Position numbers and translations under genes: made by a program
Notes under the pieces: generated by a model
Told to the model about the DNA's origin: nothing
Databases searched by the model: none
The model's input: the letters and a program-made list of their open reading frames with translations, nothing else
Shown here: one piece after another, positions 44,388 through 53,083 of the stretch
Layout of the letters: each line of letters begins with the position of its first letter
Numbering within the stretch: position 1 is the first letter of the stretch
DNA from: RPQJ01 sp046347155
Lineage (GTDB): Bacteria; Pseudomonadota; Gammaproteobacteria; Steroidobacterales; Steroidobacteraceae
Direction of reading: 5' to 3'
DNA length: 64,000 nucleotides
NCBI GenBank assembly: GCA_046347155.1
Contig: JAXMGT010000001.1
Coordinates: 496,001 to 560,000 of the forward strand

Positions 44388-45023
44388 TCAGAGGCTCCGG
44401 GCCTGCGCGATGTCGGAAGGCGTCAACCGTTCCTTCATCCGGAGAAAATGGTTGTCGAAGTCGCGACGCACCACGCGAGCCGGATTGCCGTCGAGCACGA
44501 CGCCCGGCGGCACGCTGCGGCTCAGCACGGTACCTGGCAGCAGCGTCACGCCGTCGCCGACCTGGATCGGCCCGTACACGACGCAGTCCTCGCCGATCCA
44601 GACGTTCCTGCCGATCTCGGGTACACCGCCATCCGCAAGGCGCATGCCCACCGTCGTCCTCGTGCCGATCACCGTCCCCGAGCCGACGCGCCGCGCCCCG
44701 AGGATCAGGAATCCGCGTCGTGGCAGGCAGACACCGGGCTCGATCGAGGACTTTGCCAGCACCTCGCTCTTGCACCGCACGCGACCGATCCACTCGCCGA
44801 TCCCGAACAGGTAGCCGGCCAGCCGCAGGTGGAGCGGTTGCCCGTTGCCGCCCCGCTGCTCGAGTCGCTCGAGCCGCCAATGGCAGAGCCTGTACATCGC
44901 GAGCAGCCAGATCTCGGGCGCCGTCATCGTCAGCCACGCCCGGCGCCCGAAGCCGATCGTCCGCCCGGGCCAGCGTCGTCGGGCCAGGAAGTCGATGTCC
45001 TGGGCTAACGGGCCTTCGGACAT
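44388..45023 (-). CDS. Left-handed beta-helix (hexapeptide) acyltransferase (2)
   Basis: A protein of 211 residues starting MSEGPLAQDIDFLARRRWPG. It is paralogous to the adjacent acyltransferase: an N-terminal helical part with RLAGYLFGIGEWIGRVR, then repeats IEPGVCLPRRGFLILGARRV, GRNVWIGEDCVVYGPIQVGD, GDGVTLLPGTVLSRSVPPGV and the closing VLDGNPARVVRRDF (NPARV is the usual end of such enzymes). It probably acetylates a carbohydrate. The order SGNH hydrolase, acyltransferase 2, acyltransferase 1 on one strand with adjacent stops and starts makes a small decoration operon. Confidence 0.82.
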   Translation of the reverse strand: MSEGPLAQDIDFLARRRWPGRTIGFGRRAWLTMTAPEIWLLAMYRLCHWRLERLEQRGGNGQPLHLRLAGYLFGIGEWIGRVRCKSEVLAKSSIEPGVCLPRRGFLILGARRVGSGTVIGTRTTVGMRLADGGVPEIGRNVWIGEDCVVYGPIQVGDGVTLLPGTVLSRSVPPGVVLDGNPARVVRRDFDNHFLRMKERLTPSDIAQARSL

Positions 45024-45025
45024 GA

Positions 45026-45832
45026 CTAATTGCGACCGGTCGCGGCCAGGAATTCGAGGAACTGTCGCGCGATGAGCTGTTGCCCGGCCGCATTCAGGTG
45101 CCCACCGTCGTCGCTCAGGCTGGGATCCAACGCTTCTATCGTGGCCCCGTCGACGATCACCGCAACGTCGTGCCCGCCGGCGGTCGATTCGTAGCGCGCC
45201 AGGTCGAACAGGCGGCCGCTCGAGGCGTACCGTTCCCGGAGGGCCTTGTTGAACGAAGCCCGCCGGGCGTTTTCCGCGTACCCACCCGGCTGCCGGCCGA
45301 GCAGCCGCTTGACCCACGCCTTCGGCCCGGTCTGCACGGTCGTGAGTGGCGCCGTGACCGCGACGAACTTCGTCGTCGGGTGCCGGGCGGCCAAGCCATC
45401 CAACGCGTCTGCGTATTCCCGTGCAATCGCCACCGGATCGACGGACGAGTCGAAATCGATGTAGCAGAGCTTCATGAGCGCGACGTCGGCGCCCTGCACA
45501 ACCCCGGAGTCGAGTGCCGCCGCGAAATCCCTGATCTTGGACGAAGGGTCGCCATTCGTCCCGATCTTGAAATGCGTGATTCCCGGGGCCGACGGCGGCG
45601 TCCTCGCTTCCACGACACCGTAGGTCCGGCCGTCACGCTTCGCGAGCGTCGAAACGCCCTCGAGGATGTTTCCGCCGACGGACTGGTGCCCGAATACGAC
45701 GCGCATCCTATCGAGGGCCTGCCAGTCTACCGTGGTCGCAGTGGTCGACATGATGGGCTGATCTCCAGAACCGCAGCCGCCGAACGCGGCCGCAACCAGA
45801 GCGAGCAAGGCCGGCGCGGCCATGCCGCGCAC
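45026..45832 (-). CDS. SGNH-type hydrolase lipoprotein
   Basis: A protein of 268 residues. Start GTG at 45832 (AGGGGG four bases upstream) gives VRGMAAPALLALVAAAFGGC, a lipoprotein-like signal with Cys. SGNH fold: VVFGHQSVGGNILEGV in the position of the nucleophile block, MKLCYIDFDSS, KFVAVTAPLTTV, and the catalytic Asp-His pair in SDDGGHLNAAGQQL. Such proteins attach or remove acetyl groups from polysaccharides (for example AlgJ/X-like acetylesterases). Being in the same operon as two hexapeptide acyltransferases supports a periplasmic role in acylation. The serine-block residues differ from classical GDSL, so activity should not be assumed. Confidence 0.75.
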   Translation of the reverse strand: MRGMAAPALLALVAAAFGGCGSGDQPIMSTTATTVDWQALDRMRVVFGHQSVGGNILEGVSTLAKRDGRTYGVVEARTPPSAPGITHFKIGTNGDPSSKIRDFAAALDSGVVQGADVALMKLCYIDFDSSVDPVAIAREYADALDGLAARHPTTKFVAVTAPLTTVQTGPKAWVKRLLGRQPGGYAENARRASFNKALRERYASSGRLFDLARYESTAGGHDVAVIVDGATIEALDPSLSDDGGHLNAAGQQLIARQFLEFLAATGRN

Positions 45833-45990
45833 GAGTCCCCTGGGCGATCGATGATTGCCTGTCACCCGAGCTCCGGCACGGATTGATCGTCGGAAGCCGG
45901 GGCCGGCTTCCGGCCCGCCCACGGCGAACTGACGCGGACCATCTTGCATCCGGTGCCGGTCGGCGACAAGTGCCGCCGCCCCGGTCGATG

Positions 45991-46629
45991 CTAGGGGGCA
46001 GGAAAGTGCACGTGGCACCCGGTCTTGAGCCGGATCTCCTCCTGGCTGACCCCCGGCGCGATCTCGACCACGGACACCCCGCCCGGGCCGATGTCGAACA
46101 CGCCCAGGTCGCTGATCACCCGGTTGACCACGCGGCGCCCCGTCAGCGGCAGCGTGCACCGCTGCAGGATCTTGTGCTCGCCGTTCTTCGCGCAGTGCTC
46201 CATCAGCACCACGACGCGCTCGACGCCCGCGACCAGGTCCATCGCCCCGCCCATGCCCTTGACCATCTTTCCCGGGATCATCCAGTTGGCGAGGTCGCCC
46301 GCCTCGGAGACCTGCATCGCGCCCAGGATCGCGAGGTCGATGTGGCCGCCGCGGATCATCGCGAACGAGTCGGCGCTCGAGAAGAAGCTCGAGCCCGGCA
46401 GCGCCGTGACGAGCTGCTTGCCGGCGTTGATCAGGTCGGGGTCGATCTCGCTCTCGAGCGGGAACGGCCCGATGCCGAGGAGCCCGTTCTCGGACTGCAA
46501 CATGACGTCGACGCCCGCCGGTATGTGGTTCGCGACCCGCGTCGGCAGCCCGATGCCGAGGTTGACGTAGAACCCGTCCTGCAGTTCCCGCGCGGCCCGC
46601 GCCGCCATCTCGTCGTGATTCCATGCCAT
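45991..46629 (-). CDS. scoB: 3-oxoacid CoA-transferase, beta subunit
   Basis: A protein of 212 residues starting MAWNHDEMAARAARELQDGF. Type I CoA-transferase: catalytic Glu in the SENG motif (MLQSENGLLG), GLPTRVANHIPAG, GGHIDLAILGAMQVSE, WMIPGKMVKGMGGAMDLVAG and KILQRCTLPLTG. It moves CoA between succinyl-CoA and a 3-oxoacid such as acetoacetate and works with the alpha subunit encoded 11 bases upstream. Cytoplasmic. Confidence 0.92.
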   Translation of the reverse strand: MAWNHDEMAARAARELQDGFYVNLGIGLPTRVANHIPAGVDVMLQSENGLLGIGPFPLESEIDPDLINAGKQLVTALPGSSFFSSADSFAMIRGGHIDLAILGAMQVSEAGDLANWMIPGKMVKGMGGAMDLVAGVERVVVLMEHCAKNGEHKILQRCTLPLTGRRVVNRVISDLGVFDIGPGGVSVVEIAPGVSQEEIRLKTGCHVHFPAP

Positions 46630-46640
46630 GGGAGTCTTCT

Positions 46641-47351
46641 CTAGGCCTGCCGCACCGTACGGTTCTCGATGCGCTTGCTGGGCCGGGGGTTCACGATGAT
46701 CCGGTCGACGAATATCCCCGGTGTGTGCACGTGGTCGGGGTCGATGGACCCGGCCGGGACCAGTTCCTCGACCTCGGCCACCGTCACCTTGCCGCACATC
46801 GCGACCACCGGGTTGAAGTTGCGCGCCGTCTTCCGGTAGACGAGGTTGCCCTGGGTGTCCGCGCGCCACGCCTTCACGAGCGAGAGGTCCGCCCGGATCG
46901 ACCGCTCCATGACGTATTCGTGGCCGCCCCAGTGGCCGTCGAAGGTCTGCGTGGGCTTGCCCTCGGCCACGACGGTCCCGGTGCCGGTGCGCGTGAAGAA
47001 CGCCGGGATGCCGGCGCCGCCGGCGCGCATCCGCTCGGCGAGCGTGCCCTGCGGCGTGAACTCGAGTTCGAGTTCGCCGGACAGGTACTGCCGCTCGAAC
47101 TCCTTGTTCTCGCCCACGTACGACGAGATCATCTTGCGGATCTGCCGCGTCGCGAGCAGCAGGCCGAGGCCGAATCCGTCGACACCGGCGTTGTTGCTCA
47201 CGCAGGTGAGACGTCGTGCCCCGCTGTCGCGCAGCGCCTCGATCAGCAGTTCCGGTATGCCGCACAGGCCGAAGCCGCCCACTGCGACGACCTGGTCGTC
47301 GTGCGTCAGACCGGACAGCGCCTCGGCGGCGGACGGAAACACCTTGTTCAT
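46641..47351 (-). CDS. scoA: 3-oxoacid CoA-transferase, alpha subunit
   Basis: A protein of 236 residues starting MNKVFPSAAEALSGLTHDDQ. Family signature VAVGGFGLCGIPELLIEAL (Gly-rich CoA loop), then VSNNAGVDGFGLGLLL, ELELEFTPQGTLAERMRAGG, GIPAFFTRTGTGT and KAWRADTQGNLVYRKTARNF. Partner of the beta subunit directly downstream, forming the heteromeric succinyl-CoA:acetoacetate-type transferase for ketone-body or branched-acid use. Confidence 0.93.
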   Translation of the reverse strand: MNKVFPSAAEALSGLTHDDQVVAVGGFGLCGIPELLIEALRDSGARRLTCVSNNAGVDGFGLGLLLATRQIRKMISSYVGENKEFERQYLSGELELEFTPQGTLAERMRAGGAGIPAFFTRTGTGTVVAEGKPTQTFDGHWGGHEYVMERSIRADLSLVKAWRADTQGNLVYRKTARNFNPVVAMCGKVTVAEVEELVPAGSIDPDHVHTPGIFVDRIIVNPRPSKRIENRTVRQA

Positions 47352-47404
47352 GCCGGTCCCCGGGATTCGCCGGATCGCAGTCTAGGGGATGGGCCCGCCG
47401 ACCG

Positions 47405-47962
47405 TCAGCCCCCGTGGTAGCGGCGCCAGGTCGGCAGCGACTCCGGCCAGTCGGCGGCGCGCGGCTCGTCGTAGGCGCGGTTGCGCAGCGCGATGCCCGG
47501 GCCCATCGCGTCCAGGTACTCGGCGGTCGGCACGTAGTACATGAACGACAGGCCGCGCTCGCGGAACCTCCACCGGCCGCCGAAACGCCGGTACACGTCG
47601 TGGTAGCGGATCGCCGCGAGCATCGGCTGGCCGCGCCGCTGCATCTCCGCGTGCGACAGCACGAGGCCGGTCGCCCGGTCCGGGTCGGCCTCGTCGAACG
47701 TGACGAGCCGGTCGTGCGTGAAGTGGTTGCTCGGGCCGAGCACCGTGAACCGGCCGCGGAACATCTCGACGACGCGGTCGAACCCGCTCGCGTCCATCAC
47801 GCCGTCGGCGGACCAGATGCGAACGTCGGGCGTGAAGAGGCTGTCGAGCGCCGCCACGTCGCGGTCGTCCATCGCGAGCCCGTAACGCGTGACGAGTTCG
47901 CCGATCTCGATCCGGTCCTCGATCCGGCGCAGCCGCGCCCCGGTATCGTTCGTCGCTGGCAT
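47405..47962 (-). CDS. SnoaL/NTF2-like protein
   Basis: A protein of 185 residues starting MPATNDTGARLRRIEDRIEI. It has the NTF2-like cone fold pattern: VTRYGLAMDDRDVAALDSLF, PDVRIWSADGVMD, FTVLGPSNHFTHDRLVTF, ATGLVLSHAEM and YHDVYRRFGGRWRFRERGLS. These proteins are often dehydratases, isomerases or hydrolases of ring compounds, such as SnoaL and scytalone dehydratase types. The His-Asp-Tyr set is present but the activity is not predictable. No close operon partner; it is divergent from the TIR gene. Confidence 0.8.
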   Translation of the reverse strand: MPATNDTGARLRRIEDRIEIGELVTRYGLAMDDRDVAALDSLFTPDVRIWSADGVMDASGFDRVVEMFRGRFTVLGPSNHFTHDRLVTFDEADPDRATGLVLSHAEMQRRGQPMLAAIRYHDVYRRFGGRWRFRERGLSFMYYVPTAEYLDAMGPGIALRNRAYDEPRAADWPESLPTWRRYHGG

Positions 47963-48051
47963 CGCAGCCTCGCCGGTGGGTCCTGGGGGAGTCGGGACTC
48001 TACTCGATCGAGGTCCGCGCGCAACCCGCCCGGGGCCGTCGCGCCCGGCCT

Positions 48052-48082
48052 TTGACACCCCGGGCCTCCCGCAGCGTATATT
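48052..48082 (+). promoter_or_regulatory. Sigma-70 promoter of the TIR-TPR gene
   Basis: A perfect TTGACA (48052-48057) and TATATT (48077-48082), 19 bases apart (18 to the overlapping GTATAT). The predicted transcript starts near 48089, 24 bases before the TTG start. This is the best sigma-70 pair seen in the window. Confidence 0.55.
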
Positions 48083-48112
48083 CGCGGCGCCCGAGCCCCT
48101 GGAGCGCGAGCG

Positions 48113-50338
48113 TTGGAACCCGGGTTCAAGTACCGCGCCTTCATCAGTTACAGCCACGCGAACGAGACCTGGGCACGCTGGTTGCACCGGAGCCTCGAGG
48201 GCTATCGCGTGCCGAAGCGTCTCATCGGCCGCGAGACGGAGTTCGGCCCGGTGCCCGAGCGCCTCGCCCCGATCTTCCGGGACCGCGACGAACTCGCGAC
48301 TGCGACGAACCTCGGCGAGACGCTGACGCGGGCCCTGACCGAATCCGCATTCCAGATCGTCATCTGCTCGAAGGCGGCCGCGAAGTCCCGCTGGGTCAAC
48401 GAGGAGGTGCTCGCATTCAAGCGGCTCGGCCGCGAGCGCCGGATCTTCTGCCTGATCGTGGACGGCGAGCCCGGGGCCTCGGCCGACCCGTCGACCGCCG
48501 GCGAGGAGTGCTTTCCGAACGCGCTCATCTACGCGATGGGCGAAGACGGCCAGCTCACGTCGACCCGCAGCGAGCCGATCGCCGCCGACGCGCGTCCGGG
48601 CAAGGACGGCAAGAACGATGTCCGGCTCAAGTTGATCGCCGGCATGCTCGGCGTCGGTCTGGACGAGCTCAAGCAGCGCGAGGCCCACCGCCGGCAGCGC
48701 CGCATGATGGCGCTGGCGACAGCCTCGGTGGCCGGCATGGCGATCACGACCGGCCTGGCGGCCGCGGCATGGATCGCGCGGAACGAGGCCGAGCAGGAAC
48801 GGCGGCGTGCTGAGTCCGAGGCCGAGACCGCGAGACAGACGACGAACTTCCTGGTCGGCCTGTTCGCGGTGTCCGACCCGAACGAGGCCCGTGGCAACAC
48901 GATCACCGCCCGGGAGATCCTCGACAAGGGCGCGCAGCGGATCCGGACGGAACTGAAGACCCAGCCCGCGATCCAGGCGACGCTGATGGAGACGATGGGC
49001 ACCGTCTACACGAGCCTCGCGCTGTACCCGCCGGCCGCATCGTTGCTCGAGAGCGCGCTCGCGAAGCGCCGCGAGCTCTACGGCGAGAAGAGCATCGAGG
49101 TGGCGCAGGCGGCCGAGAAACTCGGCGGCGTGCTGACGCTGACCGCGGACTACGAGCGCGCCGAGCCGCTGTACCGGCAGGCACTGGCGCTGCGCCGCAG
49201 CCTGCTCGGTGCCGAAAACGAGGACGTCGCGCGGAGCCTCTACCAGCTCGCGGACCTGCTCGAGCGCAAGGGCGACTACAAGGAGGCCGAGCCGTATTAC
49301 CGCGAGGCGCTCACGATGCGCCGCAAGCTGCTCGGTCCCGATGCGGCGGACACGGCGAAGAGCCTCGAGGGCCTGGCGCTCAACCTGTACGACCAGGGCA
49401 ACTACGACGACGCGGTGCCGGCGATGCGGCTCGCGGTGTCGCAGCAGCGGCGGCTGCACGACGGTCCGCACACCGACCTGGCCGAGGCGATCAACAACCT
49501 CGCGTACATGCTCGGGGGTGTCGGCCAGTACCAGGAATCGGAGCAGCTGTACCGCGAGGCGCTCAAGATGAAGCGCGTGCTGCTCGGCGACACGCACACC
49601 GAGATCGCGCTGGGCCTGAACAACATCGCGATGGCGCTGTCCGATCAGAAGAAATACAAGGAGTCGGAGGCGATGTACCGCGAGGCGATCGCGATGCAGC
49701 GCACGCTGCTCGGCGCCGATCACCCGGACATCGCGCTCGCGCTGAACAACCTGGCGTTCGTGCTGCACGACGAGGGGGATGCGCGCGGCGCCATCGACAT
49801 GATGCAGCAGTCCCTCGACATGTATCGCCGAACGGTCGGTCCCGAGCACCCGGCCGTCGCCCGGGCGATGAGCAACCTCGGCATGTGGGAAGTGGAGGCG
49901 GGCGCCTACGCGACCGCGGAGCCGCTGCTGCGCGACGCAGTGGCGCTGCGACGCAAGCTGCTCGGCGACAAGCACACCGACGTCGCGGCCAGCCTGACGC
50001 TGCTTGCGACGCTGCTCATCGACACCGGCCGTTACGAGGAGGCGCGCCAGGTGGCGGCCGAGGCGCGTGCGATCTGCCTGCCGGCGCTCGGTCCCGACCA
50101 CCGCCGGACCGCCGCGGCCACGAGCGCGGAGGGCGCTGCGCTCGCCGGGCTCGGGCACTCGAAGGACGCCGAAGCCATGCTGCTCGAAGGACTGAAGACG
50201 CTGCAGGCCGACGAGGGCGCGTTGCCGTTCGTCGTCGACAACGCGACGCGCTGGACGGCCCAATATTACATAAGGCACGGAAACGCGAGCGAAGGCGCCC
50301 GTTACCTCGCCATGCTGAAGGACAGGAACCGCTCCTGA
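48113..50338 (+). CDS. TIR domain - transmembrane - tetratricopeptide repeat protein
   Basis: A protein of 741 residues; TTG start with GGAG seven bases upstream. Residues ~5-150 form a bacterial TIR domain: YRAFISYSHANETWARWLHR, IFRDRDELA, FQIVICSKAAAKSRWVNEEV (the W-x-x-E block carrying the catalytic-type Glu) and a final helix. A single membrane helix lies at 198-222, then a helical linker. From ~300 to ~720 there are about ten kinesin-light-chain-type TPR repeats of 42 residues (AEPLYRQALALRRSLLG, AEPYYREALTMRRKLLG, SEAMYREAIAMQRTLLG and so on). This is an inner-membrane signalling protein. It may cleave NAD or only assemble partners. A defence or stress role is conceivable but there are no neighbouring defence genes. 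Confidence 0.87.
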   Translation: MEPGFKYRAFISYSHANETWARWLHRSLEGYRVPKRLIGRETEFGPVPERLAPIFRDRDELATATNLGETLTRALTESAFQIVICSKAAAKSRWVNEEVLAFKRLGRERRIFCLIVDGEPGASADPSTAGEECFPNALIYAMGEDGQLTSTRSEPIAADARPGKDGKNDVRLKLIAGMLGVGLDELKQREAHRRQRRMMALATASVAGMAITTGLAAAAWIARNEAEQERRRAESEAETARQTTNFLVGLFAVSDPNEARGNTITAREILDKGAQRIRTELKTQPAIQATLMETMGTVYTSLALYPPAASLLESALAKRRELYGEKSIEVAQAAEKLGGVLTLTADYERAEPLYRQALALRRSLLGAENEDVARSLYQLADLLERKGDYKEAEPYYREALTMRRKLLGPDAADTAKSLEGLALNLYDQGNYDDAVPAMRLAVSQQRRLHDGPHTDLAEAINNLAYMLGGVGQYQESEQLYREALKMKRVLLGDTHTEIALGLNNIAMALSDQKKYKESEAMYREAIAMQRTLLGADHPDIALALNNLAFVLHDEGDARGAIDMMQQSLDMYRRTVGPEHPAVARAMSNLGMWEVEAGAYATAEPLLRDAVALRRKLLGDKHTDVAASLTLLATLLIDTGRYEEARQVAAEARAICLPALGPDHRRTAAATSAEGAALAGLGHSKDAEAMLLEGLKTLQADEGALPFVVDNATRWTAQYYIRHGNASEGARYLAMLKDRNRS

Positions 50339-50407
50339 GCCCCCGACGGAGGCCTTCCCGGCCCCGCCCGCCGCGCCGTTACATTTCAAACGGCGAATTT
50401 GTGTTAG

Positions 50408-50423
50408 TGTGATTTGCATCACG
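50408..50423. promoter_or_regulatory. CRP/FNR-family-like binding site upstream of the lectin gene
   Basis: The sequence TGTGATTTGCATCACG has the two half-sites TGTGA and TCACG separated by six bases, one mismatch from the CRP consensus TGTGA-N6-TCACA. It lies in an AT-rich stretch (50379-50423) about 128 bases before the lectin ATG. Regulator identity is inferred. Confidence 0.5.
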
Positions 50424-50550
50424 ATTCCGGTCCGATCGGAGCCCGCACGCGGGTCGCCGGCCACTCCGGATTCCAGGCGCCGGTCAACAACGAAGAACAA
50501 ACCATCGCGGTGTCGCCCGACGGGACGCCGCGGATTCGAGGGAGATGACA

Positions 50551-52047
50551 ATGCGATCCACGATCCGCTTCGTCGCAGGGCTCGTTGCCGTGCTGGCCGC
50601 AGGCCAGGCGCTCGCGGCACCGTCGTTGAGCTGCTCGTCCGCAACGATGGTCCGGTCCGGCACCAATCCGACGACCGGACACTACTTCGAGGTCTATGCG
50701 GCGAACGCCGTGACCTGGGACTTCGCGAACAGCTGCGCCACGGCCTCGAGCTACCAGGGCACGCAGGGTCATCTCGCGACGATCACCTCCTCGGGCGAGG
50801 AGTCCTACGTCGACCAGCTGCGCCACGACGCGCTCGGCAGCGGCCTGCCGCAGCCGCAGACCTGGGTCGGCGGCTACCAGGACGACAGCGGCTGGCGCTG
50901 GGTCAACTTCGAGGGACCGATCCCGACGACCAATGATTCGACCGCCTATGCGAACTGGGCGCCGGGCGAGCCGAACAATTCGGGCGGCGTCGAGAGTCAC
51001 CTGACGCTCGGTCGCTACGACAACGGCGGCCCCTGGGTCGACGGTGGCTGGAACGACGAAGGCGCGGCCCCGGGACTCATCGGCGGCTACATCGTCGAGT
51101 ACGACCTGCCCCGTCCGGCGGCGTGCAGCGGCTCCAGCTGCCAGACGATCGATGGGCAGATCCTGACGCTCCCGCCGGCGGCGCTGACGCCGGGGGCCAA
51201 GCTCAACTTCAACGCCTACGAATTCACAGACCCGCGCGTCGCGTCGGGCAAGTGCGGAGTCGAGGAACTGGTGCTGTTCGGCGCCGCCTACGGCAAGCCC
51301 GAGCTGCGCCTGCCGCCGTACCTGTGCGGATCGCCGCAGTTCGTCGTCGTGTTCGTCGATTCGCGGAACGCGGACGGCACGCCGCTCAACTTCCCGAGCG
51401 GCACCGTGTTCATCGAGAACGAGACGCAGGTCGTGCTGCCGGACAACACGCCGTACCAGTGCAAGGACACGAAGGGCCCGATCTTCCCGACGAAGGACGA
51501 GAACCCGCAGTTCCAGGACATCGTGGTCTACCAGACGACCGACCCGGCCCGGATGCTCGAGGACCTGCCCGGCAACCGGGCGCAGGATCCGCAGTTCGCC
51601 GGCGCGGCCGCCGAAGTCACGAACGGCTGCGGCAGCTCGCGCGGCGCCGGCAAGGAGACGTCGTACTTCGTCGTCGGCATGCACATCGACTTCGGCGCGC
51701 TCGGCGCCACGCAGGCCGGCTGGCAGGACCGCTTCGTCGCGCTGACTCGCTACAAGCTGACGCTGCTGCAGCAGTCGGTGGCGCTGGCGAAGGCGACCGG
51801 CGCGCTGAAGAACGGCGACGCAACGAAGATGAGCGCGCAGCTCGACAACGCGGTCAAGAAGCTCGACCGGGGTGACCCGGACGACGCGCTCGGACACGTG
51901 CAGCAGTTCCTGAAGTTCGTGAATGCGGCCAAGTACACGCCGGTGCCCGTGAACAACTACAACGGCGAGCACCTGATGCGCGGGCAGAACATCGAGTTCA
52001 CGCTGCGCGTAAAGGTCGTGCCGTACGCGTCCTGCAGCAGCCACTGA
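50551..52047 (+). CDS. Secreted C-type lectin-domain protein
   Basis: A protein of 498 residues. I chose ATG 50551 (GAGGGAG six bases upstream) rather than the ATG six bases earlier. Signal peptide MRSTIRFVAGLVAVLAAGQA. Residues ~25-190 are a C-type lectin-like domain: HLATITSSGEESYVDQL, TWVGGYQDDSGWRWVNF, the sugar/Ca motif EPN at 140-142 (mannose-type) and WND at 167-169. The C-terminal 300 residues have no recognised family but carry Cys pairs and a helical end (VGMHIDFGAL, ALTRYKLTLLQQSVALAKATG). Calcium-dependent glycan binding outside the cell is likely. A CRP-like site lies upstream and a strong terminator downstream, so it is a monocistronic unit. Confidence 0.85.
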   Translation: MRSTIRFVAGLVAVLAAGQALAAPSLSCSSATMVRSGTNPTTGHYFEVYAANAVTWDFANSCATASSYQGTQGHLATITSSGEESYVDQLRHDALGSGLPQPQTWVGGYQDDSGWRWVNFEGPIPTTNDSTAYANWAPGEPNNSGGVESHLTLGRYDNGGPWVDGGWNDEGAAPGLIGGYIVEYDLPRPAACSGSSCQTIDGQILTLPPAALTPGAKLNFNAYEFTDPRVASGKCGVEELVLFGAAYGKPELRLPPYLCGSPQFVVVFVDSRNADGTPLNFPSGTVFIENETQVVLPDNTPYQCKDTKGPIFPTKDENPQFQDIVVYQTTDPARMLEDLPGNRAQDPQFAGAAAEVTNGCGSSRGAGKETSYFVVGMHIDFGALGATQAGWQDRFVALTRYKLTLLQQSVALAKATGALKNGDATKMSAQLDNAVKKLDRGDPDDALGHVQQFLKFVNAAKYTPVPVNNYNGEHLMRGQNIEFTLRVKVVPYASCSSH

Positions 52048-52074
52048 TCGGGCGACTCAGGTCCACGACCGCGA

Positions 52075-52105
52075 GCAGGCCCCGGATCCGGGGCCTGCTT
52101 TTTTT
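52075..52105 (+). terminator. Rho-independent terminator after the lectin gene
   Basis: A perfect inverted repeat (GCAGGCCCCGG / CCGGGGCCTGC around AT) followed by seven T, 28 bases after the stop codon. It also lies between the convergent hydrolase gene and the lectin gene. Confidence 0.92.
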
Positions 52106-52126
52106 CGGGTGCGGTTTCCGGGCGTT

Positions 52127-53083
52127 TCAGTCGCCGGCGCACCGGTCGATGAATGCGCGGATCCGGGCATTCGCCCGGTCCGCGAGCGGCGTCGGCATCG
52201 CATTGAACGCATGGATGCCGCCGGGATGCACCTCCAGTTCGGCCACGTTGCCGGCCGCCGCCCAGCGCGCCGACATGAACAGCGTGTCGTCGAGCAGCGG
52301 GTCCAGCGTGCCGACGCTGAAGATCGCGGGCGGCAGCCGCGACAGGTCGGCCTGCAGCGGCGACACGTCCGGGTCGGCGAGGTCCGGCGGCGCGTACCAC
52401 TCGCGGAACCGCTCGAGGATAGGCGTCGACAGCACGAGATTGCGCGTGCCCCAGCGGCGCGCGCTCGGCGTGAACGCGAGGTCGTACGCGCCGTAGGTGA
52501 GGCAGGCCGCCGAGAACGGGGTGAGCGCGTGACGGTCGCGCAGCCTGAGCAGCGTCGTCACCGCGAGGTGCGCGCCGGCCGACTCGCCGCCGATCAGGAG
52601 CCTCGACGTGCCGAATTCCGCGCCAGCATGGCGCACGAGCCACAGCGCCGCCGCCTCGCAGTCGTCGTTCGCGGCGGGGTAGGGGTGTTCCGGCGCGAGC
52701 CGGTAACCGACGCTCACGACCGCAATCCCCGTCGCGCGGGCCAGCGCCTCGAGCATCGGGTCCTGCTGGTCGTGCGATCCGAGCGCCCAGCCGCCACCGT
52801 GGATGTGCAGCAGGACGGCCCGCGCACCCGGCGTCGCGAACACTCGCAGTGGCAGTGGCCCGCCCGGGCCCTCGATCACCCGGTCGGAAGCCGACGGCGA
52901 TCGGACGACCGGACCGAGGAACGAACGGCCTTCCGCGCGCATCGCCCGCACCTCGGCCGCGGACAGGTCGAGGATCGTCGGCAGCGTGGCGAGCAGGGCC
53001 TCGAGCACCTCGTTGGCCCGGCGCGTCGCCTCGTCGATCGCTGCCGGGTCGTACGGGTCCGCCCGCGTCCCGTCCACGCTCAC
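52127..53083 (-). CDS. Alpha/beta hydrolase of the hormone-sensitive-lipase family
   Basis: A protein of 318 residues; GTG start overlapping the upstream GMC gene stop (GTGA). Oxyanion motif HIHGGGWALGS, VGYRLAPEHPYPAANDD, nucleophile elbow GGESAGAHLA, acid SVGTLDPLLDDTL and His GGIHAFNAM: a complete bacterial HSL/EST-type esterase. It is last in a three-gene operon after the TAT-exported small subunit and the GMC oxidoreductase, so it may release the alcohol or acid that the oxidoreductase uses. It has no signal peptide, while its partner is exported; this is a point to keep in mind. Confidence 0.9.
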   Translation of the reverse strand: MSVDGTRADPYDPAAIDEATRRANEVLEALLATLPTILDLSAAEVRAMRAEGRSFLGPVVRSPSASDRVIEGPGGPLPLRVFATPGARAVLLHIHGGGWALGSHDQQDPMLEALARATGIAVVSVGYRLAPEHPYPAANDDCEAAALWLVRHAGAEFGTSRLLIGGESAGAHLAVTTLLRLRDRHALTPFSAACLTYGAYDLAFTPSARRWGTRNLVLSTPILERFREWYAPPDLADPDVSPLQADLSRLPPAIFSVGTLDPLLDDTLFMSARWAAAGNVAELEVHPGGIHAFNAMPTPLADRANARIRAFIDRCAGD

